Below are positions 25,601 to 36,852 of a stretch of 64,000 nucleotides of DNA, piece after piece. How positions within the stretch are numbered: position 1 is the stretch's first letter; every line of letters starts with the position of its first letter. The stretch is from Triops longicaudatus (lineage: Eukaryota > Arthropoda > Branchiopoda > Notostraca > Triopsidae). Below the pieces are notes generated by a model that saw only the letters and a list, made by a program, of their open reading frames with translations, searched no databases and was not told where the DNA came from. The position numbers and the translations under genes were made by a program. Where the stretch lies: contig JAGQDJ010000010.1 of the NCBI GenBank assembly GCA_022885665.1, positions 186,001-250,000 on the forward strand, in the 5' to 3' direction.

Positions 25601-26390
25601 CAGCAATTTTGTAAAGAATTTGGAGAATCACGAACAGAGCTACGAAGCCAGGGAAATTGCGTGCCATGCTTTAGAAATGTACTGCGAAAGACTCCAGAGT
25701 CGAGATTACGACAAACTGAAAGTATTACATAATCTTACTCTTATTATTACACCTTTTCACTGCGAATTGAAATTTTTTATTTTCTTGTTTTTCTAATATT
25801 TTTGTTCCTAAGATTCATTGTTACCGTGCAGCGTTGGAAGTACTCTTACAACGACGAGGAATTGTTCGCGCTGGTTTGAAAGGAGTGAAAAACGGACACC
25901 TCATACGTTTTGAGCAGTAATTTTCCTTCAAATTATCCACTCACGAATTTTAAGCGTTTGACGTTTCAGCAGATATGCAGTGTTAGCTACCGAAAAGCTA
26001 AATATCGCGATACAAGCCGACGAGCTACGCGATCCTGTTGTGGAAGCTAATTTGAAGCAATGGAAAAACGTAGTCATATTATATTCATTGCGACTCGCAT
26101 TAGCGCCAGTTATCGAAACGGTCTTGCTCTTAGATAGAACACTGTACCTCTACGAGCAAGGTACGTACAATATCACGAAAATACAACTCACAGTGCAGTA
26201 CTTGCATATCCCAGTACACATTTCTGGTATTTACGAGGTCATTTTTGAAGAAAAATTTTCGAAAAAGGTCTTGAAGTAATAAAACTGATAACGTATGTTT
26301 ACAGGTTATTCGTCATGTTTGGTCCCTTTGTTCGATCCTTGTCTGTCTCCAAGGAACATTGTACTCATAGCTGCTAAGCTGCCTCAATAA
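22614..26390 (+). CDS. METTL25B: METTL25B/RRNAD1-type methyltransferase-like protein
   Basis: This Rossmann-fold, SAM-dependent-methyltransferase-like protein belongs to the METTL25/RRNAD1 family; its substrate is not well established. Nine exons: 22614-22724, 22791-22909, 23238-23627, 23746-23869, 24262-24413, 25586-25721, 25813-25916, 25970-26160 and 26305-26390, with consistent phases and about 470 residues. Motifs in order: KPKKRHEVVRLAG (145 on), the SAM loop VDVGAGVGHLSRML (about 172), LGLIGLHTCGDLGPTLVRLF, CSVGCCYMKIED, YPLSNFVKN, ACHALEMYCERL, IHCYRAALEVLLQRRG, LRLALAPVIETVLLLDRTL and a C-terminal SPRNIVLIAAKLPQ. The HTCGDL and GCCYMK blocks and the LAP-ET-LLDR stretch are diagnostic of the 25B branch. 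Exon 8 has a NAGNAG acceptor, so its first residue(s) can be His-Arg or Gln. The gene converges on DUS1L. Confidence 0.92.
24414..25585. other. Long intron of METTL25B
   Basis: This 1.17-kb intron sits between the GCCYMK and YPLSNF exons. Short frames on both strands have no motif, and I recognise no repeat or RNA gene. Confidence 0.5.
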
Positions 26391-26391
26391 A
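26386..26391 (+). terminator. AATAAA overlapping the METTL25B stop codon
   Basis: The last codon CAA, the TAA stop and following bases spell AATAAA. The next gene, on the other strand, ends 74 bp away, so a signal this early would keep the two 3' ends apart. Confidence 0.5.
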
Positions 26392-26464
26392 ATTCTCTTA
26401 AACCCTCAAAAAAAACCTTAGCTTTCTTTATATATTCATGTATTCCTTTTACTATCTATTATCT

Positions 26465-29201
26465 TCAAGTATCAGTGTCAGTGATGGATGCGTCCATGTG
26501 TGCGTTGGTTACGTCTTGCATAGGATTTGTCACCATTGTTGCACTATTTGTCAGCGATTTTGCCTCCTCTTTCAACAGGGCTTTTTCTCGGTTCGTCTTG
26601 ATAAAAATGCGGTGGCCGGGACAATCCAAGTTGTGTGTATAACAATCATTCCGGCAGCATTGCTTACATAGCTTCGCGTCGCATTTTGTGCCCTAGCAAC
26701 AACACAGGCTGGATTACATACATAAAGAAAACCAATACAAAACTAAACACTATACTTAACTCTTTATCTCTTCAAAAGTAATTAATCTCCTAACCTATTT
26801 TAAGTTCGTTACTTTCTCTCTAGCTAATTTCATCTCACACGCTACATCAGTTTTTGTAGGTTCCTCTTATCTTCATAATATACCCCCAAAGCGGAAGTCT
26901 GACAGTGCCCGAGGACAGACACTGACAGCGTTGCCATGTTTACGACAGTTATTGAGTAGTATACCCTGAGGAAGAGGTTTCATTGTTATGGGATGCTATA
27001 TAGATGTCTGCGTATAATGTACTAAGGTTTTGATGTTGTGTGTATGCTATGCATTGGTTAACGTAACTATGACAGACACAAAGAATTGATTGTTACCATT
27101 GGGTTAGGGCAGCGGGTGCACAAGGGGGCGTTGCTGCGCCCGACGCCAAATGTCTTGGTCGGGTTTTTCTCAAGCTTCTTTTGTTTCTTCTTGGAGAGCT
27201 CGGGCACAACTTGAGGGTTTTCTTTTCGCTTACGGGCGGTTTCCTTGATTCTCTCGTCATTAATCTTGCGGACGATCTCCATCTTTTGTAAGTGTTCTTC
27301 CGGAGCCGCTCTGACATACGGTTGACAGATCCAGGGCAAAAAAGGCAAAGCGTTGTCTTCTGACAACACAGACAAGAAAGAGAAATGAAGCCTTAGTTAA
27401 TCTATCATTTTTATGACAGGAGGGGAAAAGAGGCGCTCTTACTCGGCCATGTTTGATTTCCGGAATGGAAGGGCAGAAAGAATTGCTTCAAACTCTCCAC
27501 CATGATAGACATTTCCTGAACATTGTTAGCTTTCGCTAACGCGGCACGCATTTCTAGACATTCTTCGAACACTAGGCTTTTCACGCAATAAGACGATATA
27601 AATAAAAACCATCATACGAGATTTTAAAAAAAAAGAAATAAAGGAGTTAAAGGCATATTAGCCAGGTGAGCTGAATAATGTTGCCTTACCAGTGATGAAA
27701 CAGCTTGAACAAATGTCCTCGGGTGTATGACAACGGACAAGGATACTTCTCCACATAAGCAAGGTATTGTTCTGCCATTTCCCATACAGGGTAATGCACT
27801 CCGCTGAATAACGCCGGGTTGGTTAGGCTTCCCTCGGCAATCATCACTCCGTCCACGCCAGTGGCTTCGATACAACGATCAACGTCGGCCAAGTACTGGA
27901 TATTGCCGTTGGCAATTACTGGAATGGAAACTGCTGCCCTGAGGCACGACAAACATAACAAATGAATACAAATGGATTTAATAAAAGAATCCTAGTAGAG
28001 TTTACTTCAGTAGAATCTCATTATAACGAAACTCCTGGGAGCATTAAAAATTTTCGTTATATACGAAGTTCGTTATATACACTTCCCCCTAAATCTATGC
28101 AACCCAGGAAAGTACAGCTCTTGTACTGTAACGAACAGTTTGTTATAACGAGATTCTACTGTAACATTTTTCTTTTTTTTCTTCTGTAAGGCGTCTATTA
28201 AGACTCACTTAACGGCTTTAATGTGTTCCCATGATGCCAGGCCAGTCAAGGGTCCCTTTTGTTCACGTGTACGTCCGTGTACGGTGAGTACTTCGCAACC
28301 CGCTCTTTCGAGCAATTTGGCGTACGCGACGGTCTTCTCAATTTCCGGAAAGACGCGTATTTTGCACGTAATTGGAATTTTTATGTTTTCAGCCACGGTT
28401 CTTACTGTTAATTGCATTCCGTGACGACATATTTCTCTACTTCACCTTACGCTTATATTAAATTTTTACCCATTTTTTCTACAAGGTCCCATTCATCTTG
28501 CAAAAACGAACCGTAGTGACCCCGCTTTGCGATGGTTTGTGGACAACCCAGATTTAAATCTACGGCATCGCAGTGCGGTTCGGCTAGTTTACACGCTTGA
28601 AGAAATATCTCTGGATTGTTGGAACAAAACTAAAGAAATTCGGTGAATTTTAGCTCGCTGAGTCGTGCGAAAATTGAACCCGTATATAAGAGATACATTT
28701 ATTTATTTTTTTTTTACGATCGCTTATCTTACATGCGGTCCCTCAGTAGGGAGGCGACCATTTGTGACGATCGAGGAAAGGTCTCTTACTAGCTGTGTCT
28801 TGTTGTACGTGTTTTGTTGTACGATTAATCACTAACCCAAAGTTAAGAGCAATGTGAACGTAGAGGTAAAAAGTTGGGCAAATTTTAGGTTAACTGTTAA
28901 AAATACCTCTGATTTACTCTGTAACGTAAACAGAGTGAAAAATGGTTCCACTCACCTGTACGATCAAGGGTCGATCCTCAGGACACGACTGTAAGCTTTC
29001 TTTCCGATACCGTGGGTCTTTGACAAAGGTTGGTGCATGCCACATGGGTGTGTAGCAGAGCTGGGCTCCATGTTGGCGTGACAGCATCCTCCACGCCAGT
29101 TCGGACGCATCCACCATGGGCGCTAACACATACTTAGGACTTTTAAGCGTGTCTCGCCAGAATTTCCAACTCTGACTGGCAGTAATCCTCTCTTCTTCCA
29201 T
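26465..29201 (-). CDS. DUS1L: tRNA-dihydrouridine synthase 1-like
   Basis: This FMN enzyme reduces uridines in the tRNA D-loop. Seven exons: 29201-28956, 28629-28470, 28434-28209, 27938-27690, 27576-27443, 27359-27097 and 26692-26465, all in phase, for 501 residues. The start ATG opens MEEERITASQSWKFWRD. APMVDASELAWR (27-38) is the FMN-binding N terminus, and DLNLGCPQTIAKRGHYGSF carries the catalytic Cys111. CKIRVFPEIEKT, VHGRTREQKGPL and IANGNIQYL (phosphate binding) complete the barrel. NPALFSG, CPLSYTRGHLFKL and LPWICQPYV follow. The C terminus is a Cys-rich zinc module, CTRCPNP plus CDAKLCKQCC and LDCPGH, matching animal DUS1L and split by the last intron. The exon at 27576 begins at an unusual CGTGAAAAG acceptor, the only choice that keeps the frame. 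Intron 3 holds a pogo-like MITE. Confidence 0.93.
28008..28161. mobile_element. pogo/Tigger-like MITE in a DUS1L intron
   Basis: The element begins CAGTAGAATCTCATTATAAC and ends in the inverted form of CAGTAGAATCTCGTTATAAC. It is 154 bp and cannot encode a protein. The CAGTAG-type terminus with a TA on the right side suits the pogo/Tigger branch of Tc1/mariner; the left flank is TT, so the target duplication is imperfect. Confidence 0.75.
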
Positions 29202-29340
29202 ATTATTTCCACCCTGTTACATTTCTTCAATAAACGATCGACGTTGAAAACCTTTCACACGCGTGTCAACAGATGTCGCAAAAGAACAAACCAAACACTC
29301 CAACAATGAAAACATGTACAAAAACTAGTGTTTATATTCT

Positions 29341-30516
29341 TTATAAGACGTTCTCTTTTGCAGGTCGGACGTAAGAAATATGCGCGTTCTTGTAATGTGG
29401 GTTCAAATCAGGGTGTATATACACCATACTCGACAACGTGGCTTCGAGACTGTAGGAATTGTCCGCCCGCGTGGTGTTCGCATTGCGGTCCTTGATGCGC
29501 TTACTAGCTGGCGCTGGGTGCGGTTCCGTCGGGCTGTTGGTCGTTACACTGCCCGGGGGCGACGGTTTAACTTTGCGTGTCTTGCATGCGTAGCATTGGC
29601 AACAGGGACAATTTTTCTGGAAAGAACTTAACTGTTGGGGCGTGGCATCCTCTTCCTTGAGCCGCTCTCGGCGAATATACTCATAAGTCGTGATACCATG
29701 GTACGCTAAATAAATATGAAAGATGGCCAAATGGGCCAATAGGAGCAACGCAAAGAAGCTGAGCAAGAACAACGCCACTGCTACTATAATGAAACTAATA
29801 GGTGAAATAGGCAAACCGAAAAACATCGGTTGGGGCGTTGCTGTAACCTCGCTGACATAAGTGCCGTAGATAATGAGCACTAGGTCTATGGATGCCAGCG
29901 CCAGAACGGAGGCGCTGTATAACAGTATCATGAACAATGAAACGCAAAAGACGCGGTAGTTCTTGGCGCCAATGCACTGGTTGAGCCACTTGCAGTGATG
30001 GTCGAACCGCTCGACGCATCGGTTGCAGAGCCCGCAGTGCTTGGTTGTTTGCGGGTCGCTCACGTCCAGCTGACAGTAGTAACAATGAGAAGGGATCGCG
30101 GTTTGGCTTGTTGTGGCCGAATGCTGTAAACTAGGGTCAATGAGCGATGTACTAAGCATGGAAGTGATTAAGGCCACCAGCAAACAACCGCTCGATACGT
30201 GGACACACGTCGCGATGCTAGGTGGTAAAAACGGAATCAGCACGCCGTGACTGAGGATAATGGCGCACGACAAGAGCAACCACCCAGTAATCTGTTGCGT
30301 GTGCAGAGGCCGTTGCAGGCCATGTTGCCTCCGCCAAGACTTCTCCGGAGGTTTCGAAGAATAGTTGTTAGGCGAATACGACGAATGTAATGAATGCACG
30401 CCGCTGCTTACGCGTGAAACCGGTGCACCTCGAATAGGGGGTAGCACCGGTTTACGGGGAATTCCTGGTGTAGGAATGTTGTCAAGCGACACAGACTTGT
30501 CATTATGACGGGACAT
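29341..30516 (-). CDS. DHHC-type protein S-palmitoyltransferase (ZDHHC1/11-like)
   Basis: This integral membrane acyltransferase attaches palmitate to cysteines. It is a single exon encoding 391 residues. Membrane segments lie at about 77-97 and 102-124 before the cysteine-rich domain, and 190-218 and 238-268 after it. The cysteine-rich domain runs from CYYC (145-148) through KHCGLCNRCVERFDHHC to WLNQCIGAKNYR, with the active DHHC at 172-175. The TTxE motif is present as TTYE (about 277-280). N- and C-terminal tails are Ser/Pro-rich and probably cytosolic, and CPCCQCYAC after the last membrane segment may itself be lipidated. The topology with a short loop and no ankyrin repeats resembles ZDHHC1/ZDHHC11; I am less sure of the exact subfamily. 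A run of about 14 C residues lies two bases before the ATG on the coding strand. Confidence 0.9.
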   Translation of the reverse strand: MSRHNDKSVSLDNIPTPGIPRKPVLPPIRGAPVSRVSSGVHSLHSSYSPNNYSSKPPEKSWRRQHGLQRPLHTQQITGWLLLSCAIILSHGVLIPFLPPSIATCVHVSSGCLLVALITSMLSTSLIDPSLQHSATTSQTAIPSHCYYCQLDVSDPQTTKHCGLCNRCVERFDHHCKWLNQCIGAKNYRVFCVSLFMILLYSASVLALASIDLVLIIYGTYVSEVTATPQPMFFGLPISPISFIIVAVALFLLSFFALLLLAHLAIFHIYLAYHGITTYEYIRRERLKEEDATPQQLSSFQKNCPCCQCYACKTRKVKPSPPGSVTTNSPTEPHPAPASKRIKDRNANTTRADNSYSLEATLSSMVYIHPDLNPHYKNAHISYVRPAKENVL

Positions 30517-32054
30517 TGGGGGGGGGGGGGGATAAATTTGAGGTATACTAAAGGAAAAGGGTAAACGAAACCACTACTAAACGAAACAAACGTTTTATTG
30601 GCGTTGTTTACACAAGCAAAAGATAGGACTGTCACACGCGACGTTCATAACGGTACTAAACTGAAAGGCATGGAGAAAAAGAGCCCAGTGTGTACGTTTC
30701 TGTGTCCTATCAGACAATGTCCATGTTGCCACGACGCATAAAGACCCGCTTTATTGATCTCCTATTTTTACTCTAACATGGGGAGCACAACAAACGCTTG
30801 CGCGCTTAGATGGACGTCTCTGAATTACGCGCTTTCAGCACTCAAGGAGTGTCGCAATGACACATGAGGAATACTACTAAACACGCAAGTGTTGCCTGGG
30901 AGCATTAATGACACCGGAAATGTCCTCCAAGTATAGAATGAAAGCGGTGGCTGAGAATAATTGATTCGTACGAAACTTATGGAGCTTACGCAATGAATTA
31001 AATTGCTTGGACCGGAAAGGTCATTCACCTTGCACGACCTTTTGGCACAGTGCTGTATAAGTTATAGTGTCTCGACTGTCAAAAGATTGGCAGACAAAGC
31101 TGGCTTGATTTATGATAATTCTGTAGTATTATGACGTGGACTTTTTTTAATTTCTTTCATCGCGGACTTTATTTATGTAGAGTAAGGCGTTAAATAAAAT
31201 CTAAAGCAGAAATCTAAAGACACAATATAAAGTACATAATAAAAAGTATGATAATATAACATTATTCAAAACTAATACTGTCATTTAAGATACTTGAAGA
31301 AAGCTCGTGACGATTATTACATGAAAAGAGTCGAGCCATTTTAAATGTATCCTGTGGTGCCTCCAAAATGGTTAAAAATCATGCAAATACACAGACAACG
31401 CTCACAAGCGGGAAACGCTGCAACTTCATATGATTCTTACGCACACTCCCATGGCAAAAAAGCTAACAGACAATGCAACCAACAAAGTTTCAAGACTTAA
31501 AAATTCTTAACTTACTAGAATATAACAATTAAATGCAGTTAAACTTTCGTTCCGCACACTTCCTGACGTAGCCAAAGTAGATGACACGATATAAACCTAG
31601 TTCCTCTATTATATACCCTCAGAAACAATCAAGTAGCAATGATTTGGAGGAAAAATTCTCAAAACATAAAATTCCGCGTCTTTCTCTCATTAAAACTTGT
31701 TTGGTTATCTACCAGAATTCAAACCTTGCGCGCGTTAGGACGCACACCAAACACTGTGACGTCAATATTGTAAGCCAATAGGAACGCTCTCCTGGCGGTA
31801 AGCATGCCAGACAGACTTGGGAAGGTGTGTTAGTGTTTTGCAATACGTACTTGACTCTGAACACTGAATATTACAGTTGAAATTAGACACAGTCAACCGA
31901 AACTCAAGTTATAATACATCAAATAATTTATATGTCATCTCAAAATACTTTTCTTACCTTCAAAATAGGCCGAAACTCCCAGTGGTGTTTTGTAAAGCTT
32001 GTTAGCGCTCACAACTCCCTCTGGTGACTATCCCATCGATAAGAAAAGTGCAAC
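30517..32054. other. Divergent intergenic region between ZDHHC and RRS1
   Basis: This is probably a two-sided promoter region. Near 31757-31795 lie a TGACGTCA CRE-like site and a CCAAT box, about 270 bp upstream of the RRS1 ATG. Short frames present have no motif. Confidence 0.45.
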
Positions 32055-34048
32055 ATGGATGTCACCCACGTGTTACAGCAAATTGTGCAGCAAAATGAAG
32101 AAAACATCAAGTCAGTGGAGGTAGAAAAACACTTGGAATTAGAATTCGACCTCGGAAACTTGTTAGCCACTGACAAAAACGATTTGGACCTCCCAGCCTT
32201 AAGGTGCAGTTCACACTAAACAGTTACCCATCTTCCTAAAAAAATTATCAACTGGAATTTAAAATTAAAAGATTTTTCTTTTCTTATTTTGTAAGTAGGA
32301 AAGACAAAGACGATTATCTCAAAGCACTCTCACGTGACAACGCTCAATTGTTAATCAACCAAATATGGAAACTTCCCACGGAACAAGTGGAAGAAGTTTT
32401 GGTGGCCAAGTTACCCGCCCCTATCACCCGTTTACCCCGAGAAAAACCAGTCCCTAAACCTAAACCACCCACCAAATGGGAATTGTACGCCAAAGAGAAG
32501 GGCATTGTCAAGAAGAAGAAGGATAGCAAAGTCTGGGACGAAGAACTCAACGTAATTTCCGCTTTTTCCTTCATTTTTGGGATACATAATTCGTATGATT
32601 CGTCTTTTTTTCTTTCGCCTTTCGTTAAGTTTCTCCAAAACTACACAATTTTCCCCAATTTACTTCGTACGTTACAGTTATTTATGTAAGTTTATTCAAT
32701 TTTTTCCTAATCAACGTTAGTTTTCACATTCGTATTCAAAAGTATCTTAATTTTTTATTTATTTTCTTTAAATTGTAACCAACATAATTTATATTTCTTA
32801 CATACTTTTTCTGAAAATCTCTGATTTCTTCATTTTGATCACGCAGTTATGTGAATTGTTGCTGTTTTGTTGATTCTAACGTTACAATGAGTCTATTATG
32901 ACTTGTTAATTAATCAAAATTAATTGATGCTAATGTTTCGTCTAGCGATGGGTACCGAGGTATGGTTTCAAGAAAGCCCAGGCAGATAAGGAGAAAAACT
33001 GGGTGGTACCTTTGCCTGGTAACGCTACTAATGTCAAAGAGGATCAGATTGCCAAGAAGCAAGAAGCTAAAGCCGAACGTGTGGCTAAAAACGAGTACAA
33101 ACGGCTCAAGAACTTGGCACGGAATGGCAAGCACAAAGCCGGCAAGGTGGAATTGGCACCTACCGAAAGACCTACCTTAGAACAGTTAAACAAAGCTGTA
33201 TATGTTGCGCATACTGCTACCGCTTCGGCTGGTAAATTCCAGCCCAACTTGGACAACCAAAAGCCTGTACTAAAATCCGGCCTCAAGCGAAAGTTCCAGC
33301 CCACTTTTGGCGATATGAACAATGAAAAGAAACGAAAGTCAGTTTTTTTATAGTCATTTATTTCGATTTTTCTTGTATTACTTTTTCTATTAATCCAATT
33401 TGGCGTGTGTTGTATTTATTTATCTCTATTTTTCCTGCTTGTGAATACTATCTATTTTTGTTCTGTTAATGCGTGTTTAAAAAAAACTGTTTGCATCTTA
33501 GTGTATTTTTCATAGTTATTTCATTTTCATATTTATTACGTTTACTCGTTCTAGTTTAACTGTTTTTGGTTTTTGTTCATCTATTATTTTTTCATTGCTA
33601 TTCATTTCGTGTACGAGTCATTTTTAAAACTTTGTTATGTGAATTGTGTAAAAAAAATTCTTCATTTGATTAAGTTGATTAACTTGAAATTCTTACGTTT
33701 AGTTTGGAAATTTTCGAGAAGGTTCAATCCCATGCGCCCGTTTTGGATATCGAAAAAGCGGTTAACAAGTCGATGCACAGAGAACAAGTCGAGTAAGCGA
33801 AAAAATTTAATTCATATTTGAAAAAATGCGACTAATTTTTGTTTTGAATTAGACGATCACAAGAGAAGAAGGAAGGTGGGCAAAAAGGCAAGGGTGGAAA
33901 GGGAAAGAAGGGTGGACGGCCGAAGAGTAAAGGTTTTACCCCTGCCAAGGGTAAAGGGGGTAAGGGCGGAGCAAAAGCCGGACCTGGACGAGGAAAAGCG
34001 GCAGCAAGAGGGGGTAAAGGAGGAAGAGGACGTGGAGGCAAACGATGA
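32055..34048 (+). CDS. RRS1: RRS1 ribosome biogenesis regulatory protein
   Basis: RRS1 is a nucleolar factor that recruits the 5S RNP (5S rRNA, RPL5, RPL11) into the pre-60S subunit. Five exons: 32055-32203, 32299-32551, 32946-33337, 33703-33792 and 33853-34048, in phase, giving 359 residues. Family motifs: LELEFDLGNLLATD near the start, PAPITRLPREKPVPKPKPPT, KWELYAKEKGIVKKKK, VWDEEL, RRWGY-like RWVPRYGFKKA, EWLVEVP-like NWVVPLPGNA, ERVAKNEYKRLKNLARN, TASAGKFQPNL and KRKFQPTFGDMNNEKKR. The last exon is almost entirely Lys, Gly and Arg, a nucleolar-type tail. Vertebrate RRS1 is usually intronless, while here four introns are present. It runs convergently towards RPS15. Confidence 0.95.
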
Positions 34049-35436
34049 AAGAATTAGGTTTCAATACAAACTTCGTCAAAAAAAAAAAAAAATCAGAATG
34101 GCTTTTCTTTTACACATCTGTTCACATAACAAAGTAATGTGACCGTATAGGTGTGATCTACGGATCAGAATGCATCCCGAAAAACTTGTTCCGCGGTTTG
34201 AAACCTTGCATACACGTATATAGGGCAATGTCCATAAAAACTTGGTACGGTAGCGAGCACTGCGCACAGTAATGTCCCGTACATATATTGACGTCATATG
34301 TAAAAGAGTTAATAAAAAAAGTAGTACAGACTTAGGAAAAAGTTCCATAAAGATTTCACCCTTTTATCTGACCATGACTTGTACTACAGTGCTTATAAGA
34401 AAGTGGTACACGTACGGAGATTTGCTCATTCATTTATCAACTTTTATATGAACAACGCTAAAAACTGTTTTGGTACTATTAAGGATTGACGTTCTAACTT
34501 TCACTCCACATCTACATGGTACTCTAAAAAGCTACAGAAAGTATTTTATTTTTTTGTCCAATATCCCAGTTTTCTTTAGCCCTGTCCAAAAAAATATGGT
34601 ACGTCAGTAGTCGACAAAATCCGTTGAGATGTCCCACTTTTATATGAGCACTAATTTAAAATGCGATGTCCATCCGAAAAGGGAACGTCCACTGTTTATT
34701 TATTGATAAAGCTGTTCCTGTTTTATAGGAATAATGCTACAATGCCGAGCTTATTCCAGCTTTGACTTCATTCTTTCTACGTAGGCTATAAATCAGTAGT
34801 GCCCAACCTTTTTTCACCCGAGGGCCGCGCGCGACATGATATAAAATCTCGCGGGCCTGAATGTTCCGGTTTTGTCAGAATCATGCCGACGTTAAAAATG
34901 AAATTATGCAGTGATATACATGAGCGGTATAAATGAGCGGGCCGCATGAGGCACCTTCGCGGGCCGTAGGTTGGGCATCAGTGCTATAAATGAAGTACTG
35001 TCTCTTTCGTACGATCCTCAGAAAAAGTGCAACTTTCTAATATATCTCAAGTTCATCCATCTTTGTCAAAGCTTCAAGTTCTCTTTCTTTCTTCACTGAC
35101 ATTGTTTCATTGACGAGCAAAAAATTTACGTAAGAAAAACATTTTCTCCAGAAACGTAAGTTCAAAATGTCAAGTACCTACAACGCATACATTCACGCCT
35201 GGGCTCTCCCAGAAGGATACGAAAAGTACTTGAAGCGACATCTGAACGACATTTGATTTTCCAAAATACCGTAATTGTTCACATTTGAGCTCAACATCCT
35301 AAAACAATAAAATCCTTTCGAAAGTCGAGTTAGGTCGAAAAATCCTAGAAATAAGCTTTTTACGATAAATAAGCAGGACAAAGTTTTTGTTGGGGAAAGT
35401 GTATGGTAACGTTCCCAGGTACAGCTCGAAAGGTGT
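34049..35436. other. Convergent intergenic region between RRS1 and RPS15
   Basis: This holds an A-rich stretch just after RRS1 (34079-34092), a hAT-type MITE with target duplication (34786-34991), and otherwise unremarkable AT-rich sequence. I recognise no gene. Confidence 0.5.
34786..34991. mobile_element. hAT-type MITE with 8-bp target duplication
   Basis: The 190-bp element (34794-34983) begins CAGTAGTGCCCAACC, and its inverted right end reads CACTGATGCCCAACC. It is flanked on both sides by CTATAAAT, a perfect 8-bp target site duplication as hAT transposases make. It carries GGGCCGC motifs near both ends and no coding capacity. Confidence 0.9.
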
Positions 35437-36159
35437 TCACTTCAATGGGATAAATCGGGAGCTGTGGGTGGCACCAATACCGGGACGACCGTGCTTGACA
35501 GGTTTGTAACAAATGGAGAATTCTCCCAAGTGGTGACCGATCATTTCGGGCTTGATTTCCACGCTGTTGAAGACCTTGCCGTTGTAGACTCCGATCATGG
35601 AGCCGACCATTTCGGGGACGATGATCATGTTACGGAGATGAGTCTTGACCACAGCGGGTTTCTCAAGATCATCGCAAGCTTTCTTGGCAGCACGGAGCTT
35701 CTTCAATAAAGCCATATGTTTGCGCTTAAGTCCGCGACGGAAACGACGACGAACACGGGTGCTCATCATCTCCAAGAGTTGGTCCCTATTACCATGGATA
35801 CACGAGTTCATCAAATGGGTTATACATTAAATATATATATAACACTTACATGGACATGTCCAACAATTGGTCTAAATCCACCCCACGGAAGGTGAATTTA
35901 CGAAAGGTACGTTTCTTCTTCTGATCTGCGTCCTGGAAACATAGCAAACAATGAAATTTGAAGTTACACAACAAGATACAGGAGAACGCATTCCGAATAT
36001 AAACAAAAGTTTCACTGAGAACTTGGGCACAAAATTGAGAATTATGCACGGAAAGATGAATTAGGGGATTAAACCACGAAGAAAACAAGTTACAAACTCA
36101 AGGATGTCAAGGATAAATTGAGATATAAAGAGATCTGCGATGGAACTTACGTCCGCCAT
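35437..36159 (-). CDS. RPS15: 40S ribosomal protein S15 (uS19)
   Basis: RPS15 is a structural protein of the small subunit head, near the decoding site. Exons: 36159-36151 (only Met-Ala-Asp), 35932-35850 and 35785-35437, for 146 residues against 145 in human. Nearly the whole protein is conserved: QKKKRTFRKFTFRGVDLDQL, LLDMS, RRFRRGLKRKH, EKPAVVKTHLRNMIIVPEM, VGVYNGK-like IGVYNGKVFNSVEIKPEM, IGHHLGEFSICYKPVKHG and the invariant C terminus RPGIGATHSSRFIPLK. The very short first coding exon followed by a normal GTAAGT donor is typical of animal ribosomal protein genes. It is divergent from EEF2, 1.16 kb away. Confidence 0.97.
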
Positions 36160-36687
36160 GGTTGATAATTTATCCCAAGAGAAATGGACTGCTGCGTTGC
36201 GAGATTGGGGAAAAACAATCCTCCGCGACGCTGGCTATTGCACGGCGGGCATGCAGGAGCCTAGCTGACGCACTTGAGAGCCTGTTGAAATTCTCGTTTT
36301 GCATTGTAGTCACTAGGTGATAGCACTGTACGACAATTAAAAGACAACTCGGAATTTAAAAATTACAAAGCTTCCTCGCACAAGTAATCTAGCGAAAGTT
36401 GTACATGATTAATTTCAGTTGAATTTACTAACTATTTTTAAAATTTATATTTTTAAAATTTTACGTGTTCAGTTGATTTTAATTCTCCAGTCCAGTTAAT
36501 TTAAGCTTCAGTTATCAACATAAAAATCTTAATTCACCTCGTAGAAAAGCTCGATAAAACCGAAAACAGTACGGTAAATACGGTGTCGCTAAATTGTACA
36601 TCGACTACTATAAATCATTACGCGAAGCAACGATTAGAGAGTGTGATTCGCATTCAATTCTATTTCTTATTTTTGCTTTTTTCAAAG

Positions 36688-36852
36688 CAGGGGCGTTGGT
36701 AGGGTGTTTTCATTGTAAGATAGGGCCTTATTATACTTATTATACCTTGGAGCCTTGACGATTTTACTGACTCGATCAGGACACTTCTTTAACGAATCGG
36801 CTTGTTGACAAATTATTGGGGGTGCATCCCCAACCCCCTTGTGACGCCCCTG
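36688..36852 (-). mobile_element. Non-autonomous repeat with CAGGGGCGT ends, copy 1
   Basis: This 165-bp element begins CAGGGGCGT and ends ACGCCCCTG. Read on the minus strand it shares AGCCGATTCG-TAAAGAA, GTCAGTAAAATCGTCAAG and GGTATAAT with the copy at 62525-62688. It is short, inverted-ended and non-coding, so probably a MITE; the superfamily is unclear. Confidence 0.7.

Noticed and set aside
33832..34041. Pro-rich minus-strand frame
   Set aside because: It is the reverse complement of the Lys/Gly-rich RRS1 tail; the PPLPP repeats follow from that composition.
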